A DNA stretch of 64,000 nt from a bacterium. Its GTDB lineage: Bacteria > SAR324 > XYD2-FULL-50-16. Within the stretch, counting starts at the first letter, position 1; each line of letters begins with the position of its first letter. Below are positions 37,433 to 46,495 of the stretch, one piece after another. The DNA is taken from the NCBI GenBank assembly GCA_018829445.1, contig JAHJTV010000006.1, forward strand, positions 124,001 to 188,000, read 5' to 3'. Under the pieces are notes generated by a model. The model saw only the letters and a program-made list of their open reading frames with translations, did not search any database and had not been told where the DNA came from. Position numbers and translations under genes: made by a program.

Positions 37433-38887
37433 CTAATCCAGCAGTCGTAACACCTTTTTAGGGATCGTATTAGCATGAGCCAGCATAGCCGCACTCGATT
37501 GCATAATCAGATCGTTTTTGGTGAACTCTGCCATTTCAGCAGCCATATCAGTGTCACGGATTGTGGATTCAGCCGCAACCATATTCTCTTTAGCCACACG
37601 CATATTTGCCGCGTTGATTTCAAGAGTATGATTCTGAAACGCACCCAGTTCAGCCCGGACTTTGATGATGTCATTAATCGATTTATCAATCAAAGTCATC
37701 GAGTCCAAAGATCCCTGGGATGAAGTAACATCAATATCAGCAAGGGATTGAAAACCACTTTCATTTTCAATTCCACGTGCCAGTGTGTTCGAGGCAACGT
37801 TCTGCATAGCGACATTGACTGTTTGGCCTTGTCCGGGACCAATCTGGAACGTCATGGCATTTTGAATTACCTTGACCTTTCCAACATTAACCCCTGTGTC
37901 GGGAACCGCCAAATTGGGATTCGTGGAATGAAAACTTACGGTCAGACCGTCAGTCATCTTGTTTCCCGAAATACCCGTCATGGTTTCGCCTTTTCCAATC
38001 GTGACTTCACCATTTATGGTTCCGCGCAAATCCGTTCCATTTCGTGCAGTTGTAAATGTTCCGCCAGTTTGTGAGATTACACCCGCCGTACTGCTTGCTG
38101 CAGAAAACGAATGCTCACTCCCATATAAATTGTGTTCTATCTGTATTGTGTTGTTTTCACTTTTACGGACAGTCACATTTAAACCGGCTTTTTTTGCCGC
38201 TGCTGCGAAATTTAGAATAGCTGCATCAACAGTATCAGTCTCTTTTGTCACATAAGTGGCTGTTTTACCACCTTCTGTAAGGTAAAGAGCTTCACCGCCG
38301 TTAATCATTTCCTTAGTCAGTGGAGCTGTCCCCAGGATTGACGCTTTTGTGGCCAGGCCGGTCACAATAACATCATAGCCTTTTTCCCCACTGGACTGTG
38401 TTTCGGTCATGGCACTAACATACTGAAGACCATCACCAATCGCCAAACCGGATACACCACTTGAACCGTCCAGAAGTTTCTTCTGTCCAAATTGTGTAAA
38501 CTCGGCAATACGATCAATTGAGGTAAGCATATTCCTAATTGATGCCTGGTTAGCTGATAGCATAACCGCATCATTAGAACCCTCGTTGGCAGACTGAATC
38601 GCCAACTGCCTCATGGCCACCAGAGTATTGTTAGCTTCCGCCAATGCACCCTCAGCTGTTTGAACCATAGAAACCGTGGATTCCGAGTTTCTAATTGCCT
38701 GATCAATACTGGCAATTTGAGAACGAAGTTGTTCGGAAGCCATTAAATCGGCTGCTCCATCACCGGCTGAGTTGATTCTTAGGCCGGAAGACAAGCGTTC
38801 TAACGATTTGGAAACCCGTTCGTTAGCCTTTTTTAAGTTCCTATGTGAATTCAAGCTGGCGGTGTTATGATTTATTCGCAAACTCAT
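37433..38887 (-). CDS. fliC: Flagellin
   Basis: I start at ATG 38887 (MSLRINHNTAS) because GGAG lies 7 bases upstream; the longer frame from 38911 adds 8 unlikely residues. The 484-residue protein has the conserved D0/D1 ends: NLKKANERVSKSLERLSSGLRINSAGDGAADL at the N-terminus (given in part), and NMVAAESTIRDTDMAAEMA plus a final KKVLRLLD at the C-terminus. The middle (about 165-360) is variable and carries a module with NGTDLRGTINGEVTIGKGE (283-301) also seen in the FliD of this window. It is likely the main filament protein. A long leader with a hairpin lies upstream. Confidence 0.96.
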   Translation of the reverse strand: MSLRINHNTASLNSHRNLKKANERVSKSLERLSSGLRINSAGDGAADLMASEQLRSQIASIDQAIRNSESTVSMVQTAEGALAEANNTLVAMRQLAIQSANEGSNDAVMLSANQASIRNMLTSIDRIAEFTQFGQKKLLDGSSGVSGLAIGDGLQYVSAMTETQSSGEKGYDVIVTGLATKASILGTAPLTKEMINGGEALYLTEGGKTATYVTKETDTVDAAILNFAAAAKKAGLNVTVRKSENNTIQIEHNLYGSEHSFSAASSTAGVISQTGGTFTTARNGTDLRGTINGEVTIGKGETMTGISGNKMTDGLTVSFHSTNPNLAVPDTGVNVGKVKVIQNAMTFQIGPGQGQTVNVAMQNVASNTLARGIENESGFQSLADIDVTSSQGSLDSMTLIDKSINDIIKVRAELGAFQNHTLEINAANMRVAKENMVAAESTIRDTDMAAEMAEFTKNDLIMQSSAAMLAHANTIPKKVLRLLD

Positions 38888-39023
38888 AACAATTCTCCAT
38901 AATGAATGCATACGGTAATACCGCTGATTCGCACCAACTTCCTATGTCAGCTGAATCAAAAAGCCGAATAAACGGCCAGAGAGCATTTTCAAAATCGGAA
39001 GAAAAAGACGCACCAATTTCGAA

Positions 39024-39075
39024 AAGCGGCTCCCGTGAACCACTATGTTATGTTCGGGGTTCGCGGCAACCGCTT
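39024..39075 (-). promoter_or_regulatory. Long imperfect stem-loop in the flagellin leader
   Basis: Two 18-base arms (39024-39041 and 39058-39075) match at 15 positions, with outer AAGCGG/CCGCTT and inner GAACC/GGTTC blocks, around a 16-base loop. It ends about 137 bases upstream of the flagellin start. If the promoter at 39130-39158 is right, it lies in the untranslated leader and may affect mRNA stability or translation. Confidence 0.4.
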
Positions 39076-39129
39076 CGTGCTCGATTACCCCTTACACATT
39101 CCTGGAGATCCTAATGGGTTTTCACCCTG

Positions 39130-39158
39130 CTTTTACAAGTTTAACCGAAATCAGTCAA
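39130..39158 (-). promoter_or_regulatory. Candidate sigma70-type promoter for flagellin
   Basis: On the minus strand TTGACT (39158-39153) and TAAAAG (39135-39130) are separated by 17 bases. This matches -35 well and -10 moderately. No sigma28 (GCCGATAA-type) site was recognised nearby, which would be more usual for flagellin. It would give a leader of about 235 bases. Confidence 0.25.
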
Positions 39159-39358
39159 AAAACAAACCGATGCTTGTTAACCGAATTTAACAACTCTGTT
39201 GATGGTTTCAACAGGAGTCGGAAAACCAGTCTTTGTTTCCATCGGTTTTGTTAAAGAATAGAAGCTGGTACTCGCCAGCTGCCCGGACCTAAATTCAGGC
39301 GCCAATCCAGCACTATTCAAACGGAGTTACCTGGTTAAAAATTAAATCACGGCAACTC

Positions 39359-39397
39359 CCGGATCGGTCTTTGACTAGTCCACAAAGACTGATCCGG
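39359..39397 (-). terminator. 15-bp hairpin after the small ORF between fliS and flagellin
   Basis: Arms 39359-39373 and 39383-39397 (CCGGATCGGTCTTTG and CAAAGACTGATCCGG) pair over 15 positions with one G-T pair and a 9-base loop. It lies 38 bases after the stop of the small minus-strand ORF. A T-rich run follows about 20 bases later, so it may close that transcript. Confidence 0.45.
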
Positions 39398-39434
39398 CAG
39401 ATGCCGATTTTTGAGAAAAACAAAAATGTAAAGT

Positions 39435-39629
39435 CTACAGAACCAAGCCATTATACGATTCTGCGTCGACCTCTTCCAGCTTCACAAATAGAGGAGGATC
39501 ATCCAACGCATAAATCATTTTCAAGCCCGGTGTGTATTTATCTATGGATTTGTCGTCAAAACATAGTTGAACAATTCTCTGCTTGGTTAAACATTTAAAC
39601 CTGTTCTTTGTTATCAGTTTCCTTTTCAT
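39435..39629 (-). CDS. Small ORF between fliS and flagellin
   Basis: The 64-residue ORF starts at ATG 39629 with GGAG 6 bases upstream, and is followed by a strong hairpin, so it looks expressed. The N-terminus is basic (MKRKLITKNRFKC) and the rest is mixed (YALDDPPLFVKLEEVDAESY). I recognise no family; a faint likeness to a FliW-type LDDP...Y segment is not enough to name it. It directly follows a flagellin-like 21-codon remnant, so it might instead be debris. Confidence 0.35.
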   Translation of the reverse strand: MKRKLITKNRFKCLTKQRIVQLCFDDKSIDKYTPGLKMIYALDDPPLFVKLEEVDAESYNGLVL

Positions 39630-39640
39630 GCCTATCTCCA

Positions 39641-39706
39641 TTAAATAAAACTGGACTGCGGCACGATTTTGGCATTAACATCTGCATGGTTTATTCGCAA
39701 ATTCAT
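39641..39706 (-). pseudogene. 5' remnant of a second flagellin gene
   Basis: From ATG 39706 the minus strand reads MNLRINHADVNA and then stops at 39641. The first seven codons match the flagellin start MSLRINH, with 19 of 21 bases identical, and the preceding GTT is also shared. After about 12 codons the likeness ends. It looks like the beginning of a duplicated flagellin gene that has been lost or replaced. A short functional leader peptide cannot be excluded. Confidence 0.5.
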
Positions 39707-39899
39707 AACTACCTTATCGTGTAAGCTTAGGCTTGAACTGAATACCCGCCAAGTATTTAATTCGAGCCCCGGCTTTCCTTTCAGATTGCAGACCGATCCC
39801 CTTACGTTTTTAATCCTACAAGCTAATTCAGTAGTGTTAGTACGCCAGATAGCACACCTACAAAATATTAATGGTGTCGTTTTTTTTCCAAATCCCTGA

Positions 39900-40343
39900 T
39901 TAACCTTGAATCTGAATAGGCTTCAATTCGTTTCTGTTGTTGAATTGTTTTGCCTTGGCTGCTTCTTTTTTCTTGTTAATGACGCCCAGCCAACCCTCTC
40001 TAAGTTCTGCCATTAAATCGTACACCTCTTCAACATAGTCAACTTTTTTCTGTATATTGGCATCGATTAAGCGATTAAACATATAGACATAAAGAGATTT
40101 CAGACTTGCTCCAACTCTTCCGGAATTGTCTGTGTTCAATGATGTCAAAAGTTCAGAAATAATGTTTTTTGCTCTTACAATCGCAGTGTGGGCTCCTTCA
40201 AGATCGTTTTTCTCAATCTTGATAATGGCTGTTTTCAAAAATCTGATGGTGCCGTCATACAACATTAAAATCAATGTTCCTTGATCCTTTGTTGTTACCG
40301 AAGCCTTTTTGTACGCATTGTTGCTGCGAGCATATGGATTCAT
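39900..40343 (-). CDS. fliS: Flagellin export chaperone FliS
   Basis: The 147-residue helical protein begins NPYARSNNAYKKASVTT, followed by LILMLYDGTIRFLKTA and LYVYMFNRLIDANIQ, the standard FliS pattern. FliS binds the C-terminal end of flagellin in the cytoplasm and stops early polymerisation. It lies 49 bases after fliD in the same direction, the common fliD-fliS order. The C-terminal 20 residues are Lys/Asn-rich and variable. Confidence 0.95.
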   Translation of the reverse strand: MNPYARSNNAYKKASVTTKDQGTLILMLYDGTIRFLKTAIIKIEKNDLEGAHTAIVRAKNIISELLTSLNTDNSGRVGASLKSLYVYMFNRLIDANIQKKVDYVEEVYDLMAELREGWLGVINKKKEAAKAKQFNNRNELKPIQIQG

Positions 40344-40392
40344 GTTGACCTTTTAGGGACTAAGGTTAAAAAAAAAAATAAATTGAAACACG

Positions 40393-43300
40393 CTAACCGA
40401 GTTTGGCTAATTCTCCTGCCATATATCTCTGTTCATTCTTAAGCTGACCGAGTTTGGCCTCCATCTTGGCAAACTTTTCCGTCAACTTTTCTCGTTTGGT
40501 GGTAATTCTCCCCTCCAATTCAGTAAGCTCATCCTTATAATTTTCCAGCTGTTCCTGGACATTTCTTGTATAGATATCCAAAGCTCCTTTTTCAGGACTT
40601 GTTATCGCACCAATGTATTCTTTTACTTTTGTGGCAATGCCTTTGGTAAAGATTATATTTCCCTCAATGCCGTCACTGATCTGATTCGACGTTAAACTAA
40701 CATAGAGTTTTAGTCCTTCATATGGCGTTCCTTCGTCTCCGGAAAGAATCTGACCGCTGCCAACCATTGCAGCGCCGTTTATAGAACCCTGCACATCCGT
40801 TCCGTTTTTATTGGTCCCGTTTAACAAGGGGTGATTGACTATATTATCTGTGTTACCAGCTCTCAGATACACAGCCGACTTACTCCCGGTCGAGTTGGAC
40901 CTGATGACGATTGATCCATTTTCAGCGGTAACCACCACTTTCATCTTACCTATACTTTTATCATTAATTATCTTTTTCTGAAGATCACGGGCGATATCTT
41001 CCGCTCGCCAATTTCCTGTTTCCAGCGTGATACTTTCAGATTCTCTTCCGTTTACAGTTACAAAAATCTCTTTATTCCCGTCGTTAATCTCAATAAGCCC
41101 GGGTTTCGGTTTGGTAGAATAAAACCCCTTGGTAGCAGCTTCTGTAATATCTACGTTATAGCCTTTTGGTCCACTGATCTTGGTTTTTTCATTGGAACTC
41201 AGATAGACTATTCCGCTGTTATCAATAGCTCCCCAACTTCTAAAAAGGTTGGCCACGGTTGTTAAATTTTCGTTAATCGCATTCGTCAGCTTATCTTCGT
41301 CAATATCAATCAGACCTTCCTGGTTAATCTTGAGTCCAATGGAAATTAACATGTTTTTATCATTTTCAATTCCAAAAACCGGATCGATAAAAATACTGTT
41401 GGATTCTCTTTGAATCTTGGGCAGGTTTCGATCCCCCTGAAGGGGGCCTGCCTCTCCTGAATCCGGTTCGTATTTTGATATTTCCTTAAAATATAAGAGC
41501 ATCTGGTTGTAAGTATTGGTAAATTCCTTGATCGCTTCCAGTGCCTTTTCCGTATCACCTCGAATACTGATAGTTACCGCCTTTTCCGAAGATGTTAAAA
41601 GATTAAGGCGTACCCCTTCAATCACATCTTCCAGAGTGTTGGTCGAGTTGGTGATGACCAACCCGCCACCTAGCTCGGTTGCTCCAAGCCTGATTTCTGC
41701 ATCTTGCGGAGGCTGAATAACAGGCGTGAAGGTTCTAAAATTGAAGGAATCAGTTTCGAAAATGCTTCCTTCTCCCAAAACCAGTGATAATCCCGCATCA
41801 AACGCGATAGGGGCTCCGGCACTGTAGTCTTCTCCACCAATCTTTAAGATTCCGGAATTTCCCTTGTTATCCTCCCATTTAAGTTCGAGACCTTTAGTGA
41901 TACCGACACTGCCACTGTTCAGCGCCGTAAAGGTATACGTTTTCGGGTCATATTCAGTATACTGTCCCACAATCTGTTTATCAGCATTACTGACCCTGGT
42001 GCCGATTGGTTTGCCAGGACGAATGGGAGCAAACGGTTCCTCATCCTCTTCAAGCTCTTGCGAAATCCAATTGGTCACATCTGTAATTTTGCTTCCTTCA
42101 TGACGCTCGGTATCATCTAACCACCATAAATTAGCTGTTGATTCGGCTTCATATTCAAAGGTGGAAATATCGCCATCATTTAGCAAGCCCGGATTAAGAG
42201 ATATCTCAAGCCCTTTTCCCAGGGACAATTTAGTTCCCGGTTCATATCCTTTTCCTACAAACACACTTCCTTCCAGGCCGTTTTCGGAAACATAATCGAT
42301 GGTTAGATCTTCTGCCTGGCCGATTTGTCCACTTCCCTTAACTGTCAGGGTGAATACATCATCATCCTCGCCTTCCATTTGACCGGTAATGATCGGTCCG
42401 CCTTCTGTTGACTGTCTTTTCCATCGACTGGGCTGACTGATAGCCGGAGCCCTCTCCCCTTCCGTTTTCCACCAGTACAGTTCGGATTCCTGATTCTTCG
42501 CCTGGGCTGTAAAGGAATCATTCACAATGATTTCGCCATCGCTCAAGATCAGGCTAATGCCATCCACAACAGGGATCGGTTCCCCGGGAGTATAATTGAA
42601 AGATCCCAGGTCCAGGTAGCCGTATCGCCCTTTATCATCTTCCCAGCGCATTTTCAGGCTTTCGCTTACTCCGACGGCACCCGTGTTAACAGCAGTAAAC
42701 GTCAATTCAATCGGTTCTTCCCCGGTATACTCTCCAATCAGTTCCGGTATAACTGTTGAAGCCCCGGTTCCCGTCGGCTTTTTTTCAATCTGCTCTACCC
42801 TGGATATCCCTTTCCATTTTCCAGGTTGAAGAAAATAGGGCTCAAATGAGGGCATCTCTCCCTCTGTTGTAGGGCTTGATAATATAAATATCTCCCCCTC
42901 TTTACCGGTTTTCTTGCTGGTCAACACAACCTGAAACGGTCTTTCCTTATTGCCGGTTTTGATGATACTGGCTGATAAATCCGTATCTAATGCATTTATT
43001 GCATCTACGTATCCCTGCAAATTATCATTGGTTTCATCAATCAGAATTTTTTCAGGTGGTGAATCACCAATGGCTATAACAATTTCACCCCGAGCAATCT
43101 GATCCTCTTTGGCAGCAAATCCCTGGGATGCTATCTGATGATTTAATGCCAGTTTATCAACAATTAACGTATGCTTGCCCGGTTTTGCTCCTGAGGCGGC
43201 AAAAGCTTCTACGATATCCGGATGACTTGAGCTGACAATTTTACCTTCCCACAGGGACTTTTTTGCCAAGGCATCAGCCGTTAACTCTGTCGTCTCTATG

Positions 43301-43476
43301 TATGCTTTGACCTGTTTCCATGCATCCAGCTCCAATACCTTTTCTTCTTTTCTGGCTTCTACCGGTTCGATTTTTTTTCGCTCGGCAGCAATCATCTGTT
43401 CGACGATTGTTTTCGTGTCCATTCCGGAAGCAAGTCCGGTGATAACATTCGGATTGGAACTGATCTCAGTTGGCAT
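40393..43476 (-). CDS. fliD: Flagellar cap protein FliD, enlarged by a three-fold repeat
   Basis: The ends are typical FliD: VITGLASGMDTKTIVEQMIA (11-30) and a C-terminal coiled coil (about 950-1027, NYKDELTELEGRITTKREKL). FliD caps the filament and promotes flagellin insertion. At 1027 residues it is far above the usual 450-700. The excess is mostly three related units of about 90-115 residues, near 245-336, 362-452 and 501-582. Each has a G-x-Y/M entry, an FTAxNxGxVG-like strand, a W-E-D-x-K-G or related turn, a GxxYxxGxP loop and a DSF/xxF exit. Residues about 795-935 hold a hook-IN-like module also present in the flagellin. The repeats should form the outward-facing part of the cap. Confidence 0.92.
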   Translation of the reverse strand: MPTEISSNPNVITGLASGMDTKTIVEQMIAAERKKIEPVEARKEEKVLELDAWKQVKAYIETTELTADALAKKSLWEGKIVSSSHPDIVEAFAASGAKPGKHTLIVDKLALNHQIASQGFAAKEDQIARGEIVIAIGDSPPEKILIDETNDNLQGYVDAINALDTDLSASIIKTGNKERPFQVVLTSKKTGKEGEIFILSSPTTEGEMPSFEPYFLQPGKWKGISRVEQIEKKPTGTGASTVIPELIGEYTGEEPIELTFTAVNTGAVGVSESLKMRWEDDKGRYGYLDLGSFNYTPGEPIPVVDGISLILSDGEIIVNDSFTAQAKNQESELYWWKTEGERAPAISQPSRWKRQSTEGGPIITGQMEGEDDDVFTLTVKGSGQIGQAEDLTIDYVSENGLEGSVFVGKGYEPGTKLSLGKGLEISLNPGLLNDGDISTFEYEAESTANLWWLDDTERHEGSKITDVTNWISQELEEDEEPFAPIRPGKPIGTRVSNADKQIVGQYTEYDPKTYTFTALNSGSVGITKGLELKWEDNKGNSGILKIGGEDYSAGAPIAFDAGLSLVLGEGSIFETDSFNFRTFTPVIQPPQDAEIRLGATELGGGLVITNSTNTLEDVIEGVRLNLLTSSEKAVTISIRGDTEKALEAIKEFTNTYNQMLLYFKEISKYEPDSGEAGPLQGDRNLPKIQRESNSIFIDPVFGIENDKNMLISIGLKINQEGLIDIDEDKLTNAINENLTTVANLFRSWGAIDNSGIVYLSSNEKTKISGPKGYNVDITEAATKGFYSTKPKPGLIEINDGNKEIFVTVNGRESESITLETGNWRAEDIARDLQKKIINDKSIGKMKVVVTAENGSIVIRSNSTGSKSAVYLRAGNTDNIVNHPLLNGTNKNGTDVQGSINGAAMVGSGQILSGDEGTPYEGLKLYVSLTSNQISDGIEGNIIFTKGIATKVKEYIGAITSPEKGALDIYTRNVQEQLENYKDELTELEGRITTKREKLTEKFAKMEAKLGQLKNEQRYMAGELAKLG

Positions 43477-43590
43477 TATCTATCCCTGGAATGGAAACAA
43501 AAGGAAAAAAATTCCCCGTTCCCTGAAAAAACAGAAAAACGATCATCCGGATAAATGATCTATTTGTTTTTGGTGCTGGTCGCCGGGCAC

Positions 43591-43639
43591 TTTGGTTTTA
43601 GCTATCATTTCATAGGTTTACAAATGATAAAAAACCAAA
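43591..43639. promoter_or_regulatory. Hairpin upstream of fliD
   Basis: The 20-base left arm (43591-43610) pairs with 43622-43639 as 9 plus 8 base pairs separated by a 3-base bulge, with an 11-base loop. It lies about 115 bases upstream of the fliD start. It may be a leader structure of fliD or a terminator of unknown transcript. The remaining 43477-44088 gap has no supported gene. Confidence 0.35.
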
Positions 43640-44088
43640 ACACTGCGTACTCTTTTTTAAAGAGCAGACCAATACACTTTTATCCAGGAATAGGATTACA
43701 ATTACCATTCCAATAAAAGGATCTGGCTGTTATTTCTTTTATCGGTATTGAGTTCGAAAACTTTAATTCTTTTTAAAATTTTTTAGAAAGAACCAAACGA
43801 TCATCAGTTTTTACACTACTTACTTTCTTTATCGGAAAACTATGGAATAACTTTAGGACTATTTTGAATAATTCATCGTTGCCAGGAATTAAAACCGCTG
43901 TGGAGGATCATTCCGAAGCCAGATTTATCAAACAGTCTGCTTTCTGCGACGGCTTGTTGAGTGATAAACCATATGAAGTTTTTGGCTCTATTTCCAATTA
44001 TCAAGGGAATCTTCCTTTGCTACGAAATCTCCAATTGAGTATTTTCCTCTCCTGATTTACTTTTGTTCTGATCGGCATTTGTTAAGTG

Positions 44089-44143
44089 ATTTGGCAAAAT
44101 GATAGTCATTTTGTCAAATAGTTGTCTAAACTATACTATAGTT
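44089..44143. promoter_or_regulatory. Two palindromes upstream of the broken ATPase gene
   Basis: The first has 14-base arms at 44089-44102 and 44106-44119 (ATTTGGCAAAATGA and TCATTTTGTCAAAT), 13 of 14 paired, with a 3-base centre. The second is AACTATA-C-TATAGTT at 44129-44143, perfect. Both lie within 100 bases of the ATPase start at 44185 and look like operators. Confidence 0.5.
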
Positions 44144-44184
44144 CTTTCCAATTCAATCTGGTTAAATGTTTTTGGAGTTTGTTT

Positions 44185-45379
44185 ATGAAAGGGATCTCTG
44201 AATACTTAGAATTAAATGAAATAGCAAGAAAGGATGGAGCTAGTTACGAAAACCACAGACAGATTTATCATCAAATATCGATTCAAGAAGGACGGCATTT
44301 GATAGGCATTGTGGGACCGATAGGGGTTGGCAAAACGGTTCTTCTAAAACAACTTGCCCATTCCCACAAAAACTCCTTCTATTTATCAGTTGACACCATG
44401 TCGGGAGAAGATCTTTTTCAGATCGCTTCTGTTTTATCCGACCAATATAAAATCAAGACTCTTCTGTTGGATGAAATTCACTATAAAAGAGATTACCAAA
44501 AGGAATTAAAAAAGATTTATGATTTTCTCAGTATTAGAGTGGTATTTACCAGTTCTGTTTCACTATCACTCAAGGAATCTGCTTTTTAATCTTTCACGCA
44601 GGGTGGTGCTCCACAAACTCTTCCCCTTTTCCTTCAAGGAATACTTACCTTTTACAAAAAAGGTTGATATTACAAACCTATCCATTGATGACATCATGGC
44701 AGACCGATGGCAGGCTGTGCATCTGCAATATCAATATCTGTTTGAGGGTTATTTGTCCGGAAGGCTATTCCCTTTTTCTCTTGAAGAACCAGATACCGGG
44801 CAAATTTTTAGGAATATAGGTAAGAAAGTTGTCCAAAAGGATATTCCCATGGTCTCCAATCTTCGATTCGAGGATATTGAACTGATCGAAAAAACTCTAT
44901 CGTTTATCGGAAAAACGGAAGTTGATGGTATTAATTACTCTTCGATATCCAGGAATATTGGAATAACTAAATATAAGGCAGAACTGTATATCAGGCTGCT
45001 GCAATAAGCTTTTATTCTAAATCCGGTATTCCCCAAAGGAACAAATGTACTAAAAGAACCAAAAATACTGATGCACCTCCCTTTCAGATTACTATACACT
45101 GATATTGAGCAATCCATTGGAGCTTTGAGAGAAGATTTTTTTGCGGAAACCGCGCTTATGAAAGGTTATGTCTTCCACTACCTTAAAACAAATCGTGGTG
45201 TGAAAACACCTGACTACTTGCTAAACTACGAAGGAGGTGAGGTAGTAGTGGAAATTGGAGGCAAAGGCAAAGGAAGATCACAGTTTAAAGGAATAAAAAT
45301 GGATAAAAAGTTGATTTTATCTGGTAGAACAGACTCACGGCCATATAGTAAACCCTTATCATTGTTCGGTTTTATATAA
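44185..45379 (+). pseudogene. AAA ATPase with DUF4143-type C-terminus, broken by a frameshift and a stop
   Basis: The start ATG 44185 has GGAG 7 bases upstream. The first frame encodes Walker A GPIGVGKT and Walker B TLLLDEIH, then shifts frame at a T5 run near 44583-44587. The next frame continues the same protein with NLSRRVVLHKLFPFSFKEYL. An in-frame TAA at 45005-45007 sits where QKAFIL would be expected, after which the protein runs in the same frame to a normal end at 45379. So one base insertion and one base change inactivate an otherwise full-length gene. These ATPases (AAA_14/DUF4143) are widespread, often in mobile or toxin-antitoxin-like settings, with unclear function. Confidence 0.75.
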
Positions 45380-45392
45380 TCGTTATTTTCCC

Positions 45393-45413
45393 CTCGCATC
45401 TCGCATCTCGCAT
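45393..45413. repeat. CTCGCAT tandem repeat, three copies
   Basis: The 7-base unit CTCGCAT occurs three times in a row just after the broken ATPase gene. The stretch to 45677 contains no supported gene. Such short tandem repeats often vary in number between strains. Confidence 0.7.
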
Positions 45414-45677
45414 AGAGGTTGCCCATTAAAGTGTTAGGTCAAGATAAAAAACACCTCTCCCTGCAAAAAAAACTGAGCTTTTCGCGATCTTATTCTATAC
45501 TCCACCGCGGACTTTGATTACTGCTTAGTTCGCGCCCTTTTTTTCAAACACGTCGGTTTTAGCAGCATGCCATTTGCACCTACTTTTAATAGCGAACTGT
45601 TTCGCACCAGTCACCCATCGGGATTAAGGCGGATGCTCTTAAGTCTATCAAGATCTACGGACTTAAAAAGCTGCCCT

Positions 45678-46420
45678 TCAGTCTTTTGACTGCCAGAAAA
45701 TCTTAGGTTCCATGCTGTGTCCGTCCTCCAGCATGATGGTCAGCCCCAAAATATCTCCAATTCCAGGGATGGTTAATAATAACTGGAACTCCTTTTTCAG
45801 TTTGATTTGAGATTTTACTTCCTTTTCAATACTGCTCGTTATTCTTTGTAGAAAACGAATAGCTTCCAAATGATTCTCGGCCATCATTACCAGCGTATCC
45901 GAGTCAAACATCCGTTTGAGGTCCTCTTTTTTAAAATCTTGATCTTACTACCAGAGATCCGAATACCTAGATTTCGAGTAATCATGCTTTGCAGACTCAA
46001 CAAATGAGAGGTACTGTGTCTGACAAAAAGCAATCTTCTCCGTAAGAGATCCCGCACAGGACGAACCGCTTTCGGGTATATGTAACCTTCTTTCAATAGC
46101 CCGAGCAGCTTTTGCTGAGCTAAGAAGAAGGAATCCGATTTATCGTCTGTATACTTTAATCCTTCATACTGTTTCATTGCAGCTGGATTGGCTAAGCTCA
46201 CATTGTACCCGGCCTCTTCCAGCCCGTCTACCAGCCAATACCAATTGTATGTCGATTCCACAACAACGGCTTCAAGCTCTGTTTTATACGGTTCAAGATT
46301 GGTTAAAACAGAATCGAGATCATTGGGCAATCTTTTGCCAAAAAGCCTTTGACCCTGTTCATCGAGAATTCCAATGAAATTATTGCTTGAACGTAAATCT
46401 ATTCCGGCATATGTTTTCAT
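45678..46420 (-). mobile_element. IS110-family transposase, frameshifted and truncated
   Basis: The start ATG 46420 has GGAGG 6 bases upstream. The N-terminal DEDD domain is clear: YAGIDLRSSNNFIG, VVVESTYNWYWLV and KYTDDKSDSFFLA. A frameshift near an A6 run at about 45930 moves the frame to MFDSDTLVMMAENHLEAI and the C-terminal LLLTIPGIGDILGLTIMLEDG, part of the Transposase_20 domain. The homology then ends and a stop follows at 45678, so the last 80-100 residues including the catalytic Ser region are missing. The element is inactive by itself. Confidence 0.8.
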
Positions 46421-46422
46421 TT

Positions 46423-46495
46423 GACACCTCCTTTTTTCAGGTTTTAGTGATCTCCGAAAAAGTTCATGGATTTTAACCATGAACAGGGAGGTGTC
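46423..46495 (-). ncRNA. Structured leader of the IS110 transposase, possible bridge-RNA region
   Basis: Just upstream of the transposase start, GACACCTCC (46423-46431) is the complement of GGAGGTGTC (46487-46495), and GTTCATGG (46462-46469) of CCATGAAC (46477-46484). The outer pair includes the transposase ribosome site, so folding would hide it. IS110-group elements are known to encode a bridge RNA in the noncoding end before the recombinase. This region may be part of one, or simply a translation control stem. Confidence 0.4.

Noticed and set aside
39650..39680. GG-N10-GC pattern resembling a sigma54 promoter on the plus strand near 39660
   Set aside because: No plus-strand gene follows, and the bases lie inside the flagellin remnant on the other strand.
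43864..44055. 63-codon plus-strand ORF before the ATPase pseudogene
   Set aside because: Non-ATG start, no ribosome site and no family likeness.
45393..45413. CTCGCAT repeats as a CRISPR or attachment site
   Set aside because: Units are only 7 bases, directly adjoining, without spacers; a simple tandem repeat explains them.
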